A stretch of 64,000 bases of DNA from Paraburkholderia unamae (GTDB taxonomy: Bacteria > Pseudomonadota > Gammaproteobacteria > Burkholderiales > Burkholderiaceae). A program made the position numbers and the translations under genes. How positions within the stretch are numbered: the stretch's first letter is position 1; every line of letters starts with the position of its first letter. Under the pieces are notes generated by a model. That model was not told the DNA's origin. It did not search any database and was given only the letters and a program-made list of their open reading frames with translations. Below, one piece after another: positions 1 to 9,082 of the stretch. The stretch spans positions 124,001 through 188,000 of the forward strand of contig NZ_QLSU01000009.1 in assembly GCF_003268775.1 (NCBI RefSeq). The letters run 5' to 3'.

Positions 1-164
1 CGCGTGCGCAACAGGTCGTGCGTGGCGTGGTCGTCGGCGCGCGCCACGACGATGACCTCGTCGGCGGGGCGCTCCTGTGCGTCGAGCGCTGCGAGACAGC
101 GTGCGAGATCGGCGGGCCGCCGATAGGTCGGCACGACCACGGAAAGGCTGAATGCCTGGCTCAC
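1..164 (-). CDS. Glycosyltransferase family 2, N-terminal fragment
   Basis: Only the first 54 codons are inside the window; the gene runs off the left edge. Translation from the GTG at 164 gives a classic GT2 opening: a short lead, the beta strand LSVVVPTYRRP, then a helix with DLARCLAALDAQ and a second strand EVIVV. This is the nucleotide-sugar binding start of a GT-A fold. A GGGAG-like ribosome binding site lies just upstream on the minus strand. It follows the WcaJ-type gene by 28 bases on the same strand, so it is probably the next gene of the exopolysaccharide operon. Acceptor and donor cannot be told. Confidence 0.7.
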   Translation of the reverse strand, partial: MSQAFSLSVVVPTYRRPADLARCLAALDAQERPADEVIVVARADDHATHDLLRT

Positions 165-192
165 GTCCTTGACTCCCCCGGGTGAAGCTTGG

Positions 193-1584
193 TCAGTAGG
201 CGTTGCGGCCGACAAATCCCTTCACGAGCGTGATGAGCACGATCTTGATGTCGAACCAGAACGACCAGTTGTGGATATAGAAAAGGTCGAACTTCACGCG
301 CGTTTCCATTTTTTCGACTTTGCGCGTGGCGCCCCGGTAGCCGTTCACCTGGGCCCAGCCCGTGATGCCGGGCTTGATGCGGTAGCGATGCATGTAGCCG
401 TACACGAGGTTCTTGTAGAGATCGTCGTGTTCGAGCGCGTGCGGCCGCGGTCCCACTACGGACATCTGCCCGAGCAGCACGTTGTAGAACTGCGGCAGCT
501 CGTCGAGGCTCGTGCGGCGCAGGAACGCGCCCACCCTGGTCACGCGCGCGTCGTGCTCGGTGGCTTGCGTCACGACGCCTTCCTCCTCCCGGTGCACGGT
601 CATCGAGCGGAATTTGTAGATGCCGAACGGACGGCCGTCGATCCCCTTGCGCATTTGCCTGAAGAACACGGGCCCCGGCGAACTCAGCTTGATCGCCACG
701 GCGATCGCGGCGAACAGCGGCAGCGTGAGCACGAGCACGGCCAGCGAGAACACGCGGTCGAACACGAGCTTCGGCCACATCTGCGGCGCCGGAATCGGCA
801 TGCCGGTGAGGCTGATGGTGGGCAGCCCGAGCACGTCGACGAGCGAGTGATTAAAGAGCGCGAGGCTGCGCGTGTCGGGCACGAAGCGCAGATTCACGAA
901 GTCGTTCTGGAACGCTCGCGTGAAGCGGTAGATCGTGTGCTCTTCGGAAAGCGGCAGCGCGAGCCAGACTTCGTTGATGTGCTCCTCGCGCACTTTCTGC
1001 ACGAACGCGTTCATGTCGGTGAGCGTGGGCAGGCCGTTGATGCGCGCGTGCGACTCGGCGAACATGTCGGCGAACTGCGTCGTGTCGAACACGCACACGG
1101 GCTTGAAGCCCGCGTGCGCGCGCTGCTCCAGGTGCGCGAGCAGCGTGCGCGTGAAGCCCGGCGTGCCGACGAGCGCGACCGAGCGATAGTTCAGGCCGCG
1201 CCGCCGCGCCACACGCAGCGCCAGGTGCACGATCAGCTTGGTCACGAGGATCAGCGCGCCCGAAATGAGCGTCGCGTAGCCGAACCACAGCCGCGAGATC
1301 GCCTCCGTGCGGTGCAGCGTGAAGCTGAGCATGAGGCCGGCCACCACGATCAGCAGCCAGGCGGCGGCCACGCGCGAGAGCATCGCCGGCAGCGACTTGC
1401 CGCGCCACGTCTCGTAGATGCCGAACACGGGGAACAGCAGCAGCACGAGCGCGCAGTTGAACGCGATCAGAAGCCGCTGCGTGTCTTCGAGCCCGATTGG
1501 CGACGAGTAGCGCATCCGGTGGGCGAGCAGAGCGCCTGCGATCACGAAGAACGCGTCGAAGGCCCTTGCGGTATTGCGAAACAT
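193..1584 (-). CDS. Undecaprenyl-phosphate glycosylphosphotransferase (WcaJ-type)
   Basis: 463-residue polyprenyl glycosylphosphotransferase, the membrane enzyme that starts exopolysaccharide repeat synthesis by moving a hexose-1-phosphate from a nucleotide sugar to undecaprenyl phosphate. Four N-terminal hydrophobic segments lie in roughly the first 130 residues, then a CoA-binding-like region, then a fifth hydrophobic segment near residue 273 leading into the catalytic bacterial sugar transferase domain (SPGPVFFRQ, IYKFRSM, TSLDELPQF, VGPRPH, KPGITGWAQV). The start MFRNTARAF at 1584 is chosen over a longer open frame reaching 1956, because that extension overlaps the upstream regulator and does not match the family. 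Length is normal for the WcaJ/CpsE group. Donor sugar (glucose or galactose) cannot be read from the sequence. Confidence 0.9.
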   Translation of the reverse strand: MFRNTARAFDAFFVIAGALLAHRMRYSSPIGLEDTQRLLIAFNCALVLLLFPVFGIYETWRGKSLPAMLSRVAAAWLLIVVAGLMLSFTLHRTEAISRLWFGYATLISGALILVTKLIVHLALRVARRRGLNYRSVALVGTPGFTRTLLAHLEQRAHAGFKPVCVFDTTQFADMFAESHARINGLPTLTDMNAFVQKVREEHINEVWLALPLSEEHTIYRFTRAFQNDFVNLRFVPDTRSLALFNHSLVDVLGLPTISLTGMPIPAPQMWPKLVFDRVFSLAVLVLTLPLFAAIAVAIKLSSPGPVFFRQMRKGIDGRPFGIYKFRSMTVHREEEGVVTQATEHDARVTRVGAFLRRTSLDELPQFYNVLLGQMSVVGPRPHALEHDDLYKNLVYGYMHRYRIKPGITGWAQVNGYRGATRKVEKMETRVKFDLFYIHNWSFWFDIKIVLITLVKGFVGRNAY

Positions 1585-1612
1585 GACAGCTCCCCGGCTG
1601 TTGCGGATGCGC

Positions 1613-2347
1613 TCAGGCGACGGTCTCGGCCTGGTGCAGGCGCGGCAGCAGGCGGTCGAACTCGCGGCGTACGAGCCGGTAGCATTCGCACGCGCGGGCT
1701 TCGAGCCCTTCGCGGTCCACCACCTCGATGCGGCCGCGATGATGGTGAATGAGGCCCTGGTCGTGCAGCTTGCCCGCCGCTTCGGTAATGCCTTCGCGGC
1801 GCACGCCGAGCATGTCGGCGATGCGTTGCTGCGTGACGGCCAGCTCGTTCGACGCGACGCGGTCCGTCTCGCTGAGCAGCCAGCGGCACAACTGGCTGGA
1901 GAGCGAGTGATGGCGGTTGCACGCGGCGGTTTGCGCGATCTGCGTGAGCAGGGCATGCATGTAGAGCATCATCAGGCGGCGCAGCATGTCCGAGCGCGCG
2001 AAGTGCTGGCGCAGCGCCTGTGCGCTCATGCGGTAGGCGAAGCCCGCGTGCTGCACCTGCACGCGGCTCGGCATGGTTTCGCCGCCGGTGAGGATCGGCA
2101 CGCCGGTCATGCCTTCGCGGCCGACGGCGGTCAGTTCGACGGAGCCGCCGTCTTCCATCGTCGAGAGCAGCGAAATGACCGCCGTGGTGGGAAAGTAGAC
2201 GTGGTGAATGCGTTGGCCGGAGTCGCAGATCAACTGCTCGGTGCGCAGATGAACGAGTTCGAGATCGGGCGCAAGCGCCTGCCACTCATGCGTGGGCAGT
2301 GCACCGAGCAAATGATTGCCGTGCAGATCGGATTGAAGGGTGAGCAT
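1613..2347 (-). CDS. Crp/Fnr family transcriptional regulator
   Basis: 244-residue regulator. An N-terminal cyclic-nucleotide-binding-type beta barrel spans about residues 10-125, followed by a long dimerisation helix, the segment AACNRHHSLSSQLCRWLL typical of a Crp subgroup common in Burkholderiaceae and rhizobia, and a C-terminal winged helix-turn-helix (about residues 169-200, VTQQRIADMLGVRREGITEA). No Fnr-type cluster of cysteines is visible, so oxygen sensing by an iron-sulphur cluster is unlikely. ATG at 2347 is chosen because the fold begins there; an in-frame extension to 2404 has no family match. It is 28 bases upstream of the initiating transferase on the same strand, so it may control this exopolysaccharide locus. 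The ligand is unknown. Confidence 0.88.
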   Translation of the reverse strand: MLTLQSDLHGNHLLGALPTHEWQALAPDLELVHLRTEQLICDSGQRIHHVYFPTTAVISLLSTMEDGGSVELTAVGREGMTGVPILTGGETMPSRVQVQHAGFAYRMSAQALRQHFARSDMLRRLMMLYMHALLTQIAQTAACNRHHSLSSQLCRWLLSETDRVASNELAVTQQRIADMLGVRREGITEAAGKLHDQGLIHHHRGRIEVVDREGLEARACECYRLVRREFDRLLPRLHQAETVA

Positions 2348-3102
2348 GATTGGTCCTCGCACGAAGCCGCGTGAAACACGGCATTCTGTTTTTTCCCCCG
2401 TCACCGCATCTCATGAGTCTCTGCACGCGCGGCGTGCCATGAGTGCGTTGTGTGGGCCCCGTAAACCCCCTGACGCGCCGGCCTTCGTTCGCGAAGTGCC
2501 TGTGTCATGCGCCGGTGCCTTCATTTAGCGAGGAGCGTGCCAGCGCACGGCAAAGCGAGCACTGGCGCGATGCAGCATTGTTCGCGCGGCTCGCGCCGAG
2601 AAAAAGTCCGGCTTTTTGTTTCAAATCTGTACAGCGAGAAGGCGTGCGCCGCGCGTCCTTCCAGCCGTTGCCGCGCTCGCGAAGCCTTGCTGCGGCGGGG
2701 TTCCCACGCGTTCCGGCATGCTGCTGCAAGGGGCTTTGCGCCTGAAACAAGCGGTGTTCGAAGCGGATTCGCCACCCGTCGCGCGCATGCCGAATTGATT
2801 CAGATGTGTTCCACGGCTTGCGTGCGTCGTCGCACATACGGTTATTTTGTGGTGGGACGCGCCCCGCATGCAGCGCGCCTGCACGGCCCGGAGAACAAGC
2901 ATGGGTGCGGGTCTTTGCGGCGCTCGCCGATTGCGTGAGGGTGAAGCCGGTGTGAACGGGGGCGCTGGCGTTCGATCCATGAGTTGGTCCCGGGATGCCG
3001 CACTTGTTTCGTTGTTGTTACATGAGGCGCTATGGTCTGCGGTAATAGCGGGGGGCGCGGCGCGCGGGCAGCGGCGTGCCTGCGCGCGCAAGGCGTCTCA
3101 CA
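2348..3102. other. Long gap without a convincing gene
   Basis: About 755 bases between the regulator start and the end of the glycosidase. Several open frames of 60-156 codons exist on both strands, but they overlap each other, are rich in Arg, Ala and Pro and resemble no protein family, as expected from GC-rich DNA. The gap should hold the promoter of the minus-strand regulator gene. I could not identify a convincing -35/-10 pair or terminator. Confidence 0.4.
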
Positions 3103-5670
3103 CTATGGATAGAACACCGTGGCGACGGCATTGATCGCACGGATTTCGCCTTCGGGCGGCGCGTCGCGATGGGGGCGGCCCGCCGCGCCGCTCGCGGGTG
3201 TGAGCGCGATGGTGCGCGCTCGGCCCGGCACGAGATGGAACCAGTTAGGCGTGGCGACGTAATGCGCGTCGGCCACGTAGACGTAGCGCGCGAAGCGCTG
3301 TGCTTGCAGCACGAGCTGCCATCCCGCAGACGATTGTTCGAGCGTCGCGGTGATGCCCAGGTCGTGACGTTCGAGCGCGCGTTTCTCGGGCAGATGAAAC
3401 GCTTCGGCGAGGATGTCGCCGCTCGCGCGCTCGCGCAGCGTCGCGATCGTCACGTCGTGCGGGCGCGGGCCGAAGCGGTACGCATGCGTGAAATCGAAGA
3501 AGCGCCCGAGCAGGTCCGCGGCGCTCACGCTGTGCGCGCCGCGCGGCGCGAGGTCGACATCGCGGCTCGCCTCGGCCACCTTCACCGCGCCGTCGCGCAG
3601 GCACAGCAGTTCGAGCGTCGCCGCGAGCGGCTTTGCCGTTTCGTTGACGATGTGCAGGTCGAGCCCGTTGAGCCCTTCGTCGGTGATGCCGATGTGCACG
3701 GGCTTGAGTGCCTGGGCGAGCGCATGCCACGCGCTCTTCGGACGCCGAAGCGAGTCCACCACGCCCCAGCCCGCGCCCGGGCGCAGGTCCTGAAACTGCC
3801 AGACGAGCGCGCCGCCGCAGCGCGACCCCGCGCGCCGCCATTCGGCGAACACCTCGGTCATCAGTTCGGCCACCACAGCGCGCCCGAGGTCGAGAAAGCG
3901 CTGCGGGTCTTCGTAGCGCAGCCGCGCGCTCTCGTGGCCGTACACCGCGTGCACGTAGTGGTCGCGCACGTCGTCGAAATCCCAGCCCGAGCCGGGGTCG
4001 CGCGGCACGGCGGCCTTCCAGCGCGGATCGTGGCAGTGAATCGTGCCGAGGCCGTCGTGCAGCGTGGCGTCGTCGGGGATGTTGGCGAACGCGAGACATT
4101 CGGCGGCGAAGCGCACGTCCGAGCGCCGCACGTCGCTCATGGGCCGCTGGTACGCGCTCACGCCGTAGTAATGGGTGATGCCCGCGCGCGTGCCGAACGG
4201 CCAGACGCCGCCCGAGGGCGAATTCGTGATGTACCGGATGTCGGGCCGCTCGCGCGCGACGAGTGCGGGCAACTGTTGCGTGAAGAGCGGCTGCTCGCGC
4301 TGCTCGGGCGTCAAGCCGAACATCGCGGCCTGCTGGTCGATCTCGCTGCCGCCGCAGGTCACGGCGAGCGAGACGTGGCGGCGCGTGCGCGCGAGAAACT
4401 GCGTGGCTTCGCGCGTGACGGAGGCGATGAAGGCTTCGTCGGCGGGGTAGTCGAAGTTGGCGAACGCAAAGTCCTGCCAGATGAGGATGCCGTGCTCGTC
4501 CGCGAGGCGGTAGAAGGCATCCGATTCGTAGACCATCGTGCCGCCCACGCGCAGCATGTTCATGCCCGCGTCGCGCGCGAGCGCGAACCACTGCGCGAGT
4601 TCGTCGGGCTTGCCGGCGAGCGTCACGAGGTCGGCGCTCGTCCAGCACGCGCCCCGGCAAAACACGGGCGTGCCGTTGATGCGCAGGGCGAAGCCGTTGC
4701 CGTCGTCGCCGTGGTTCGCTTCGATCGTACGAAAGCCCACGCGGCCCAGGTCGAAGGTTTCGTCGCCCAGTTGCAGGGTGAGCGCGTGCAGCGTGGGCGC
4801 GCCGTGCGTGTGCGGCCACCAGCGCTCGGCGCCGGGCACCCGCAGGCGGCCCGCGAGCGTGCGCGCGTCGCGCCAGGCGAGCGCGCCCTGGGCGCCGCCG
4901 CACGCGAGTTGCGCGCGGGCGGCGGCCGCCTGCTCGTGCACGAACGTGAGCGTGAGGGAGACGACGCCGTCGTCGCCTTCCACGGCGGTGGCGACGTCGA
5001 CCGTATCGAATGCATGGGGCGCGTCGCCCAGCCATTCGACGGGCCGCCACGGGCCCACGGCTTCGACGCTCGGGCACCAGCCCGGCATGTGACCGAGCAG
5101 GGTGGTGCGAACGTTACGTAACGTCGGCGGATTGACGAGACGCGGACGCCAGCGCGCGCGGCCCCGCCGCGCGGCCAGCAGCGGCGCGAGCGAGCGAAAG
5201 CACAGCGCGAGCGTGGCACGGCCTTCGAGCGCGATGTCGAGGTCGTGCGCGACGAACATCGAGTCGGAGTCGAGCCGCTTCACGCCGTCGAGCCAGACTT
5301 CGGCGAGCGTGGCGAGGCCGTGCAGGCGCAGCCGCCGCACGCCGCCGTTTTCGCGATCGCCTTCGATGGTGACGCGATACCAGTGATCGTTCTGCTGGAG
5401 CGGCGGCGGGTGGCCGATGTCGAGCCGCCCGGCGTCGCGCCACGCGGCCGCCACCGTGCCCGGCACGGTGGCCGCGAGCCAGCCCTCGGCGGGCCAGTCG
5501 GCGGGCGACGCGCAGGCTCCAGCGGGCGTGCTGAGGCATTGCCAGCCGGTGTCGAGCGCGCGCGGCCAGACGGAGGCCTCGCGCGGGCGCGCGTGAGGCG
5601 CTTGCGCCGCTTGCTCCGCTTCGGCCGGGCCGCCGCGAGAGTCGATGGAATCGGTTGGCAACGCCCGCAC
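3103..5670 (-). CDS. Glycoside hydrolase family 2 protein, beta-mannosidase-like
   Basis: 855-residue GH2-type enzyme. An N-terminal jelly-roll sugar-binding domain (about 40-210) and an immunoglobulin-like domain (about 210-310) precede a TIM barrel. The barrel carries RVGGTMVYESDAFY and ILIWQDFAFANFDYP, which parallel the beta-mannosidase block RVWGGGIYE...LVWQDF. Candidate catalytic acid/base is Glu443 in CGGSEID and candidate nucleophile Glu524 in AAECLAFANIP. No signal peptide is present, so it should be cytoplasmic, working on an intracellular mannoside or on a lipid-linked or recycled fragment. It follows the DUF1839 gene by 70 bases on the same strand and may be in its operon. Substrate specificity is inferred from family resemblance only. 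Confidence 0.8.
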   Translation of the reverse strand: MRALPTDSIDSRGGPAEAEQAAQAPHARPREASVWPRALDTGWQCLSTPAGACASPADWPAEGWLAATVPGTVAAAWRDAGRLDIGHPPPLQQNDHWYRVTIEGDRENGGVRRLRLHGLATLAEVWLDGVKRLDSDSMFVAHDLDIALEGRATLALCFRSLAPLLAARRGRARWRPRLVNPPTLRNVRTTLLGHMPGWCPSVEAVGPWRPVEWLGDAPHAFDTVDVATAVEGDDGVVSLTLTFVHEQAAAARAQLACGGAQGALAWRDARTLAGRLRVPGAERWWPHTHGAPTLHALTLQLGDETFDLGRVGFRTIEANHGDDGNGFALRINGTPVFCRGACWTSADLVTLAGKPDELAQWFALARDAGMNMLRVGGTMVYESDAFYRLADEHGILIWQDFAFANFDYPADEAFIASVTREATQFLARTRRHVSLAVTCGGSEIDQQAAMFGLTPEQREQPLFTQQLPALVARERPDIRYITNSPSGGVWPFGTRAGITHYYGVSAYQRPMSDVRRSDVRFAAECLAFANIPDDATLHDGLGTIHCHDPRWKAAVPRDPGSGWDFDDVRDHYVHAVYGHESARLRYEDPQRFLDLGRAVVAELMTEVFAEWRRAGSRCGGALVWQFQDLRPGAGWGVVDSLRRPKSAWHALAQALKPVHIGITDEGLNGLDLHIVNETAKPLAATLELLCLRDGAVKVAEASRDVDLAPRGAHSVSAADLLGRFFDFTHAYRFGPRPHDVTIATLRERASGDILAEAFHLPEKRALERHDLGITATLEQSSAGWQLVLQAQRFARYVYVADAHYVATPNWFHLVPGRARTIALTPASGAAGRPHRDAPPEGEIRAINAVATVFYP

Positions 5671-5740
5671 GGCGGCTCCTTTCGTGGTACGTGGGGTTCC
5701 GGCCGTGGGGCGGCCTGCTTTGCGCGGCTCGGGTGAGCCG

Positions 5741-6778
5741 TCAGCCCATCAGCCTCGCGAGCGCAGGCAGCGTGTTCTCGTAGGCGGCCTCCAGGGTGTC
5801 GAAGCATTCCGCGCAGAGGTCGGGGCGCTTGCGCGCCATCGCCCGCACGAGGCGGAACTGCATCACCATCGACTCGGACGCGATGGTCTGCGCCCCCGCC
5901 ACGATCGCCTCGGGCACGTCGTAGCCGTGCTCGTTGAGCCACAGCAGGTACTTGGACAGGAACTCGAAATTCGCGCCCAGTTGCCGCATGAGGTTGAACG
6001 AGTACAGGTGGAAGTACCGCTCGCCGCGCGTGAGCACGGCGTCGAGCTGCTCGGGAAACGCCGCGCGCCACTGCGCGATGGGGTTGTGCGCTGGCCGCCG
6101 CGCGAGATGGCCGCGCAGCAGTTCGGCCGACGCCTGCGCGAGCGCTCGTCCCTGAAGGGGGGCGCGCGCCTGCTTGCAGAACTCCACGTACGGGAACAGC
6201 AGGTCGGGCTGCTCGAAGAACTGGGGCAGCTTGCGGAACACGCCGTCGTAGTCGTCGCCTTCCAGCCGGTGGTAGCCCGTGTTGTGGAAATAACCGAGCC
6301 GCTTGCCCACGGGATCGATGAAATCGATGCCCACCGTGGTTTTCGGGTGCTCGCGCCGGTACGAGGTGGCGCGCGTGTTGGGCAGGTAGTAGCCGTCCAC
6401 TTCCACGAGCACCGTGTGGCCGCGCAGCGTCTGCGCGCGCACGCGGTCTTCGAGCGAGTCGTAGATCGCCAGCTCCTGCACCTGGGTGCCGTAGAGCGTT
6501 TCGAGGTCTTCGAGCGGAAACTTGAAAAACGTGAACTGGTCGCCCTCGAAGTCCTGCGTCACCGTGAACGCGAAGCCCGCGCGCGGGTCGAGGCCGAAGC
6601 CGTGCAGCACCTCGATCCACAGGTCCACGTAGCAGTTGGTCTCCACCCACACGCGTTCGCCCTGATGCAGCGCGTGCGAGGCGTGCTCGCCGCGCGGCGG
6701 GCGCAGCGGCACGACCACGGCGGGCGCGGGAGCGGCTGCGGGCGCGAGCGACCCGGCAGTCGAGAGCGGCGTGCTCAT
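5741..6778 (-). CDS. DUF1839 family protein
   Basis: 345-residue soluble protein recognised as the DUF1839 family, known mainly as a neighbour of amino acid:[carrier protein] ligases in Burkholderia and Bradyrhizobium relatives. After a low-complexity Ala/Pro start, the conserved body contains CYVDLWIEVLHGFGLDP, DQFTFFKFP, LVEVDGYYLP and DFIDPVGKRLGYFHNTGY. Several conserved acidic, His and Tyr residues hint at an enzyme. The likely role is to transfer the activated aminoacyl group from the carrier protein, but this is inference from position. Its ATG overlaps the ligase stop (ATGA), so the two are translationally coupled. An in-frame extension to 7366 lies inside the ligase gene and is not used. 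Confidence 0.85.
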   Translation of the reverse strand: MSTPLSTAGSLAPAAAPAPAVVVPLRPPRGEHASHALHQGERVWVETNCYVDLWIEVLHGFGLDPRAGFAFTVTQDFEGDQFTFFKFPLEDLETLYGTQVQELAIYDSLEDRVRAQTLRGHTVLVEVDGYYLPNTRATSYRREHPKTTVGIDFIDPVGKRLGYFHNTGYHRLEGDDYDGVFRKLPQFFEQPDLLFPYVEFCKQARAPLQGRALAQASAELLRGHLARRPAHNPIAQWRAAFPEQLDAVLTRGERYFHLYSFNLMRQLGANFEFLSKYLLWLNEHGYDVPEAIVAGAQTIASESMVMQFRLVRAMARKRPDLCAECFDTLEAAYENTLPALARLMG

Positions 6779-7821
6779 ACGTGGCCCTCCAGCGCGTGCG
6801 CGATGCGCGCGCGCGTGTCGCCCCAGAGCAGCGCGCGCACCTCGTCGGGCCACGTGTTCACGTCGAGGCCGTGGTGGCGGAAGAGGGCGAGCGTGATGCG
6901 CTCCATGCCGAAGCCCACGCAGCCCGTGTGCGCCACCGAACCGTCGGCGCAGGCGATCTTCCAGATCGCGCCGAAGTGGTCCATGTGGTAGTTGAACGAG
7001 AGGCACGCGGTCTTGCTTTCGGGGTTCGCCACCGGAATCAGCAGCTCGAACTTGAGCGCGAGCGTGCGCTGGCTGTCCGCCACGATCTTGCCGCCGCGCC
7101 CGAAGAACGGGTCGTTGGCGAGATCGACGTCGAGCGGCAGCTTCAAGAGGCGCACGAGCGCCGAGCCGCGGTCGATCCACATCTGCCGGAACGTCATGAC
7201 CTCCTCGGCGCTGCCGAGGCGCACATATTCGCGCTGGCGGAACATCTGCATGCGCGCGGGGTCGAGCGAGGGCTCGTGGCGAAAGCAGTACGACAGCACG
7301 TCGATGGTCGCGCCGCCTTCGGGCAGCGGGCCGCGCTTCGCGATCACCGGGTAGATCGGGTAGCACGCCGCGGGCGTGAGCACCACGCGCGTGGGCTTTT
7401 GCTGGCCGAGCCAGCTGTCGTCGCGGTCGTCGTCGCGCTCGGCCATGGCGTCGTCGAGCGCGCGCAGCAGGCGCCGGTGGCCGCCGTCGTCGCCGCAGAA
7501 CGAGTGGATCGTGCCGGCCAGATGCGGGAAGTTCTTGAGGTACTCGCTGTCCTCGAAGTCCGTGCGCCGCATGGCGGGCGGAAAGCGCAGCAGCTCGGGC
7601 TGCTGGTCCGCGCCGAGGTGCGAGATGGCCGCGTTCAGGCGGTCCACAATGTCCTCGAAAACGGCGCTGCGGCCGTACAGGCCGTTTTCGCCCGTGTCGA
7701 TCAGGATGCCCTTTTCGAGCAGGCGCTCGCGCAGGGTCGGGTCGGCTTCGAGTTCGGCGGCCGCTTCATGGGCGGCCGCTTCCTGCGCGGTGGCCGCGCG
7801 CGTGTCAGTGATCGTGCTCAT
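6775..7821 (-). CDS. Amino acid:[carrier protein] ligase (class II aaRS-like)
   Basis: 348-residue homologue of the catalytic core of atypical seryl-tRNA synthetase, without a tRNA-binding domain. Members of this family adenylate a small amino acid and load it onto the phosphopantetheine of a dedicated carrier protein. Motif 2 is visible as CFRHEPSLDPARMQMFRQREYV and motif 3 as GFGMERITLALF. Putative zinc ligands are Cys153 (ACYPIYP), Glu198 (RQREYV) and Cys301 (TGCVGFG). Their spacing of 45 and 103 residues is the spacing I recall for the characterised Bradyrhizobium enzyme. The start at 7821 is one base from the dehydrogenase stop. The amino acid is unknown; Gly or Ala is usual for the family. 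It forms one coupled operon with the genes on either side. Confidence 0.93.
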   Translation of the reverse strand: MSTITDTRAATAQEAAAHEAAAELEADPTLRERLLEKGILIDTGENGLYGRSAVFEDIVDRLNAAISHLGADQQPELLRFPPAMRRTDFEDSEYLKNFPHLAGTIHSFCGDDGGHRRLLRALDDAMAERDDDRDDSWLGQQKPTRVVLTPAACYPIYPVIAKRGPLPEGGATIDVLSYCFRHEPSLDPARMQMFRQREYVRLGSAEEVMTFRQMWIDRGSALVRLLKLPLDVDLANDPFFGRGGKIVADSQRTLALKFELLIPVANPESKTACLSFNYHMDHFGAIWKIACADGSVAHTGCVGFGMERITLALFRHHGLDVNTWPDEVRALLWGDTRARIAHALEGHV

Positions 7822-7822
7822 T

Positions 7823-9082
7823 TCAGACTCCCCCAGGAGCGGCCGGCCGTTGCGCCAGCAGCAGGCTCGCCGTGTTCTGCGCAATACGGTCGTTGTTGAT
7901 CATCAGCGGCGCGGAGTACAGGTCGCGCAAATGGCGGCCCACGCTGTATTCCGTGCCGTTCTTGTAGCCCGCCATGCCGACGATCATCAGCACTTCCTGG
8001 ACCACCTGGAGCGCGGTCGAGGAGATGCTCGTCTTGAGCGTGTTCATGTCGGAGGCGAAGCCGAGCAGCGCCGAAAGCGGCAGGTCCGCCTGGTTCGCGC
8101 CGTGCTTGGCGTTGTGCGCGGTGCGCGCGGCGTCGAGCGCGACGGCGAGGCGCGCCTGCATCATCTGCAACAGGCCGGTGGCTTGAGCGAGGCGCATGCC
8201 GGCCGGCGGCACGGAGCCGGGCTTGGCGCGCGCCTGGGCGCGGAAGAACGCCTTCGCGCGGTTCACGGCGTCGCCCGCCACGCCGGTCCATACGGCCGCC
8301 CACAGCGTGTGCGAGACGGGCAGCATGGTCTGGTCGGCGATCTCGCTGAACGGCGTGGACAGGATCTGCGTGGCGTCGCCGCCGGCGATCAGACGAAAGC
8401 CCTCGCTGCACGTGCCGCGCATGCCCATCGAGTCCCACACGCCGCGTTTTTCCAGCGTGGTCTGCTCGCGCAGCGTGACGATCATGACCTGATCGGAGGC
8501 CGCGGCTTCGGCGTTGCGGCGCGCGGTCACGAGAATGCCGTCGGCCTGCGCGCCATACGAAATGGTCGGCGCGAGCTTCTCGATGCGAAAGCGCTCGCCC
8601 TCGACTTCCACCGCGCACGCGCTGGTGCGCATGGCCCCGCCGATGGTTTCCTCAGACGTAGCCGAAGCGAGCAGCAGTTGCTCGGCAACGAGCCGCTCGA
8701 GCAGCGCCGCGTGCCACGCCGTGCCGCTGCCGTGCTCCTCGATGCAGGCCACCTGGATCTGGTGCATGGCGTAGACCATGGCGGTCGAAGCGCAGCCTTG
8801 CGCGAGCGTTTCGCAGATCGTGGCGACGTCGGCGAGCGAGAGGCCCGCGCCGCCGAAGCGCGCCGGCACCATCGCGGAGAGCAGGCGTTCGCGGCGCAGG
8901 GCGTCGAAAGCCTCGGTCGGGAAGCGCGCTTCGCGGTCCACGGCGTCCGCGTGCTGCGCGGCGACCTGCATGGCGCGCTGCGCGGCGGCGCGCCAGCTCG
9001 CGGCCGGCTCGATCGCGGCAAGCGGCGCGGGCGGCGCCTCGCCCGCGGCGAGCGCGGCGTCTTGCTTCAGGGGCGCGTTCAT
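7823..9082 (-). CDS. Acyl-CoA dehydrogenase-like flavoprotein
   Basis: 419-residue member of the acyl-CoA dehydrogenase superfamily: N-terminal helical domain (about 30-150, FGGAGLSLADVATICETLAQG), middle beta domain (about 150-245, ASATSEETIGGAMRTS) and C-terminal helical domain (about 260-410). In this cassette the likely substrate is an aminoacyl group on the carrier protein, which could be desaturated or, if the enzyme belongs to the flavin-dependent monooxygenase branch, hydroxylated. A reductase that could supply flavin lies at 23019-23546. Its start codon overlaps the stop of the carrier protein gene (ATGA). No membrane segment. It could instead be a real acyl-CoA dehydrogenase, but the neighbours argue against plain fatty acid oxidation. 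Confidence 0.85.
   Translation of the reverse strand: MNAPLKQDAALAAGEAPPAPLAAIEPAASWRAAAQRAMQVAAQHADAVDREARFPTEAFDALRRERLLSAMVPARFGGAGLSLADVATICETLAQGCASTAMVYAMHQIQVACIEEHGSGTAWHAALLERLVAEQLLLASATSEETIGGAMRTSACAVEVEGERFRIEKLAPTISYGAQADGILVTARRNAEAAASDQVMIVTLREQTTLEKRGVWDSMGMRGTCSEGFRLIAGGDATQILSTPFSEIADQTMLPVSHTLWAAVWTGVAGDAVNRAKAFFRAQARAKPGSVPPAGMRLAQATGLLQMMQARLAVALDAARTAHNAKHGANQADLPLSALLGFASDMNTLKTSISSTALQVVQEVLMIVGMAGYKNGTEYSVGRHLRDLYSAPLMINNDRIAQNTASLLLAQRPAAPGGV

Noticed and set aside
169..1752. 527-codon plus-strand open frame antisense to the WcaJ-type gene
   Set aside because: His, Arg, Glu and Val rich translation without family features; the minus-strand frame is a clear glycosylphosphotransferase.
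2366..2382. Imperfect palindrome upstream of the Crp-type gene as an autoregulatory site
   Set aside because: Arms differ by an inserted base and do not match known Crp/Fnr half-sites.
3076..5121. Long antisense and alternative-frame open frames (up to 681 codons) over the GH2 gene
   Set aside because: They arise from high third-position GC; composition is Arg/Ala rich and no motif is visible.
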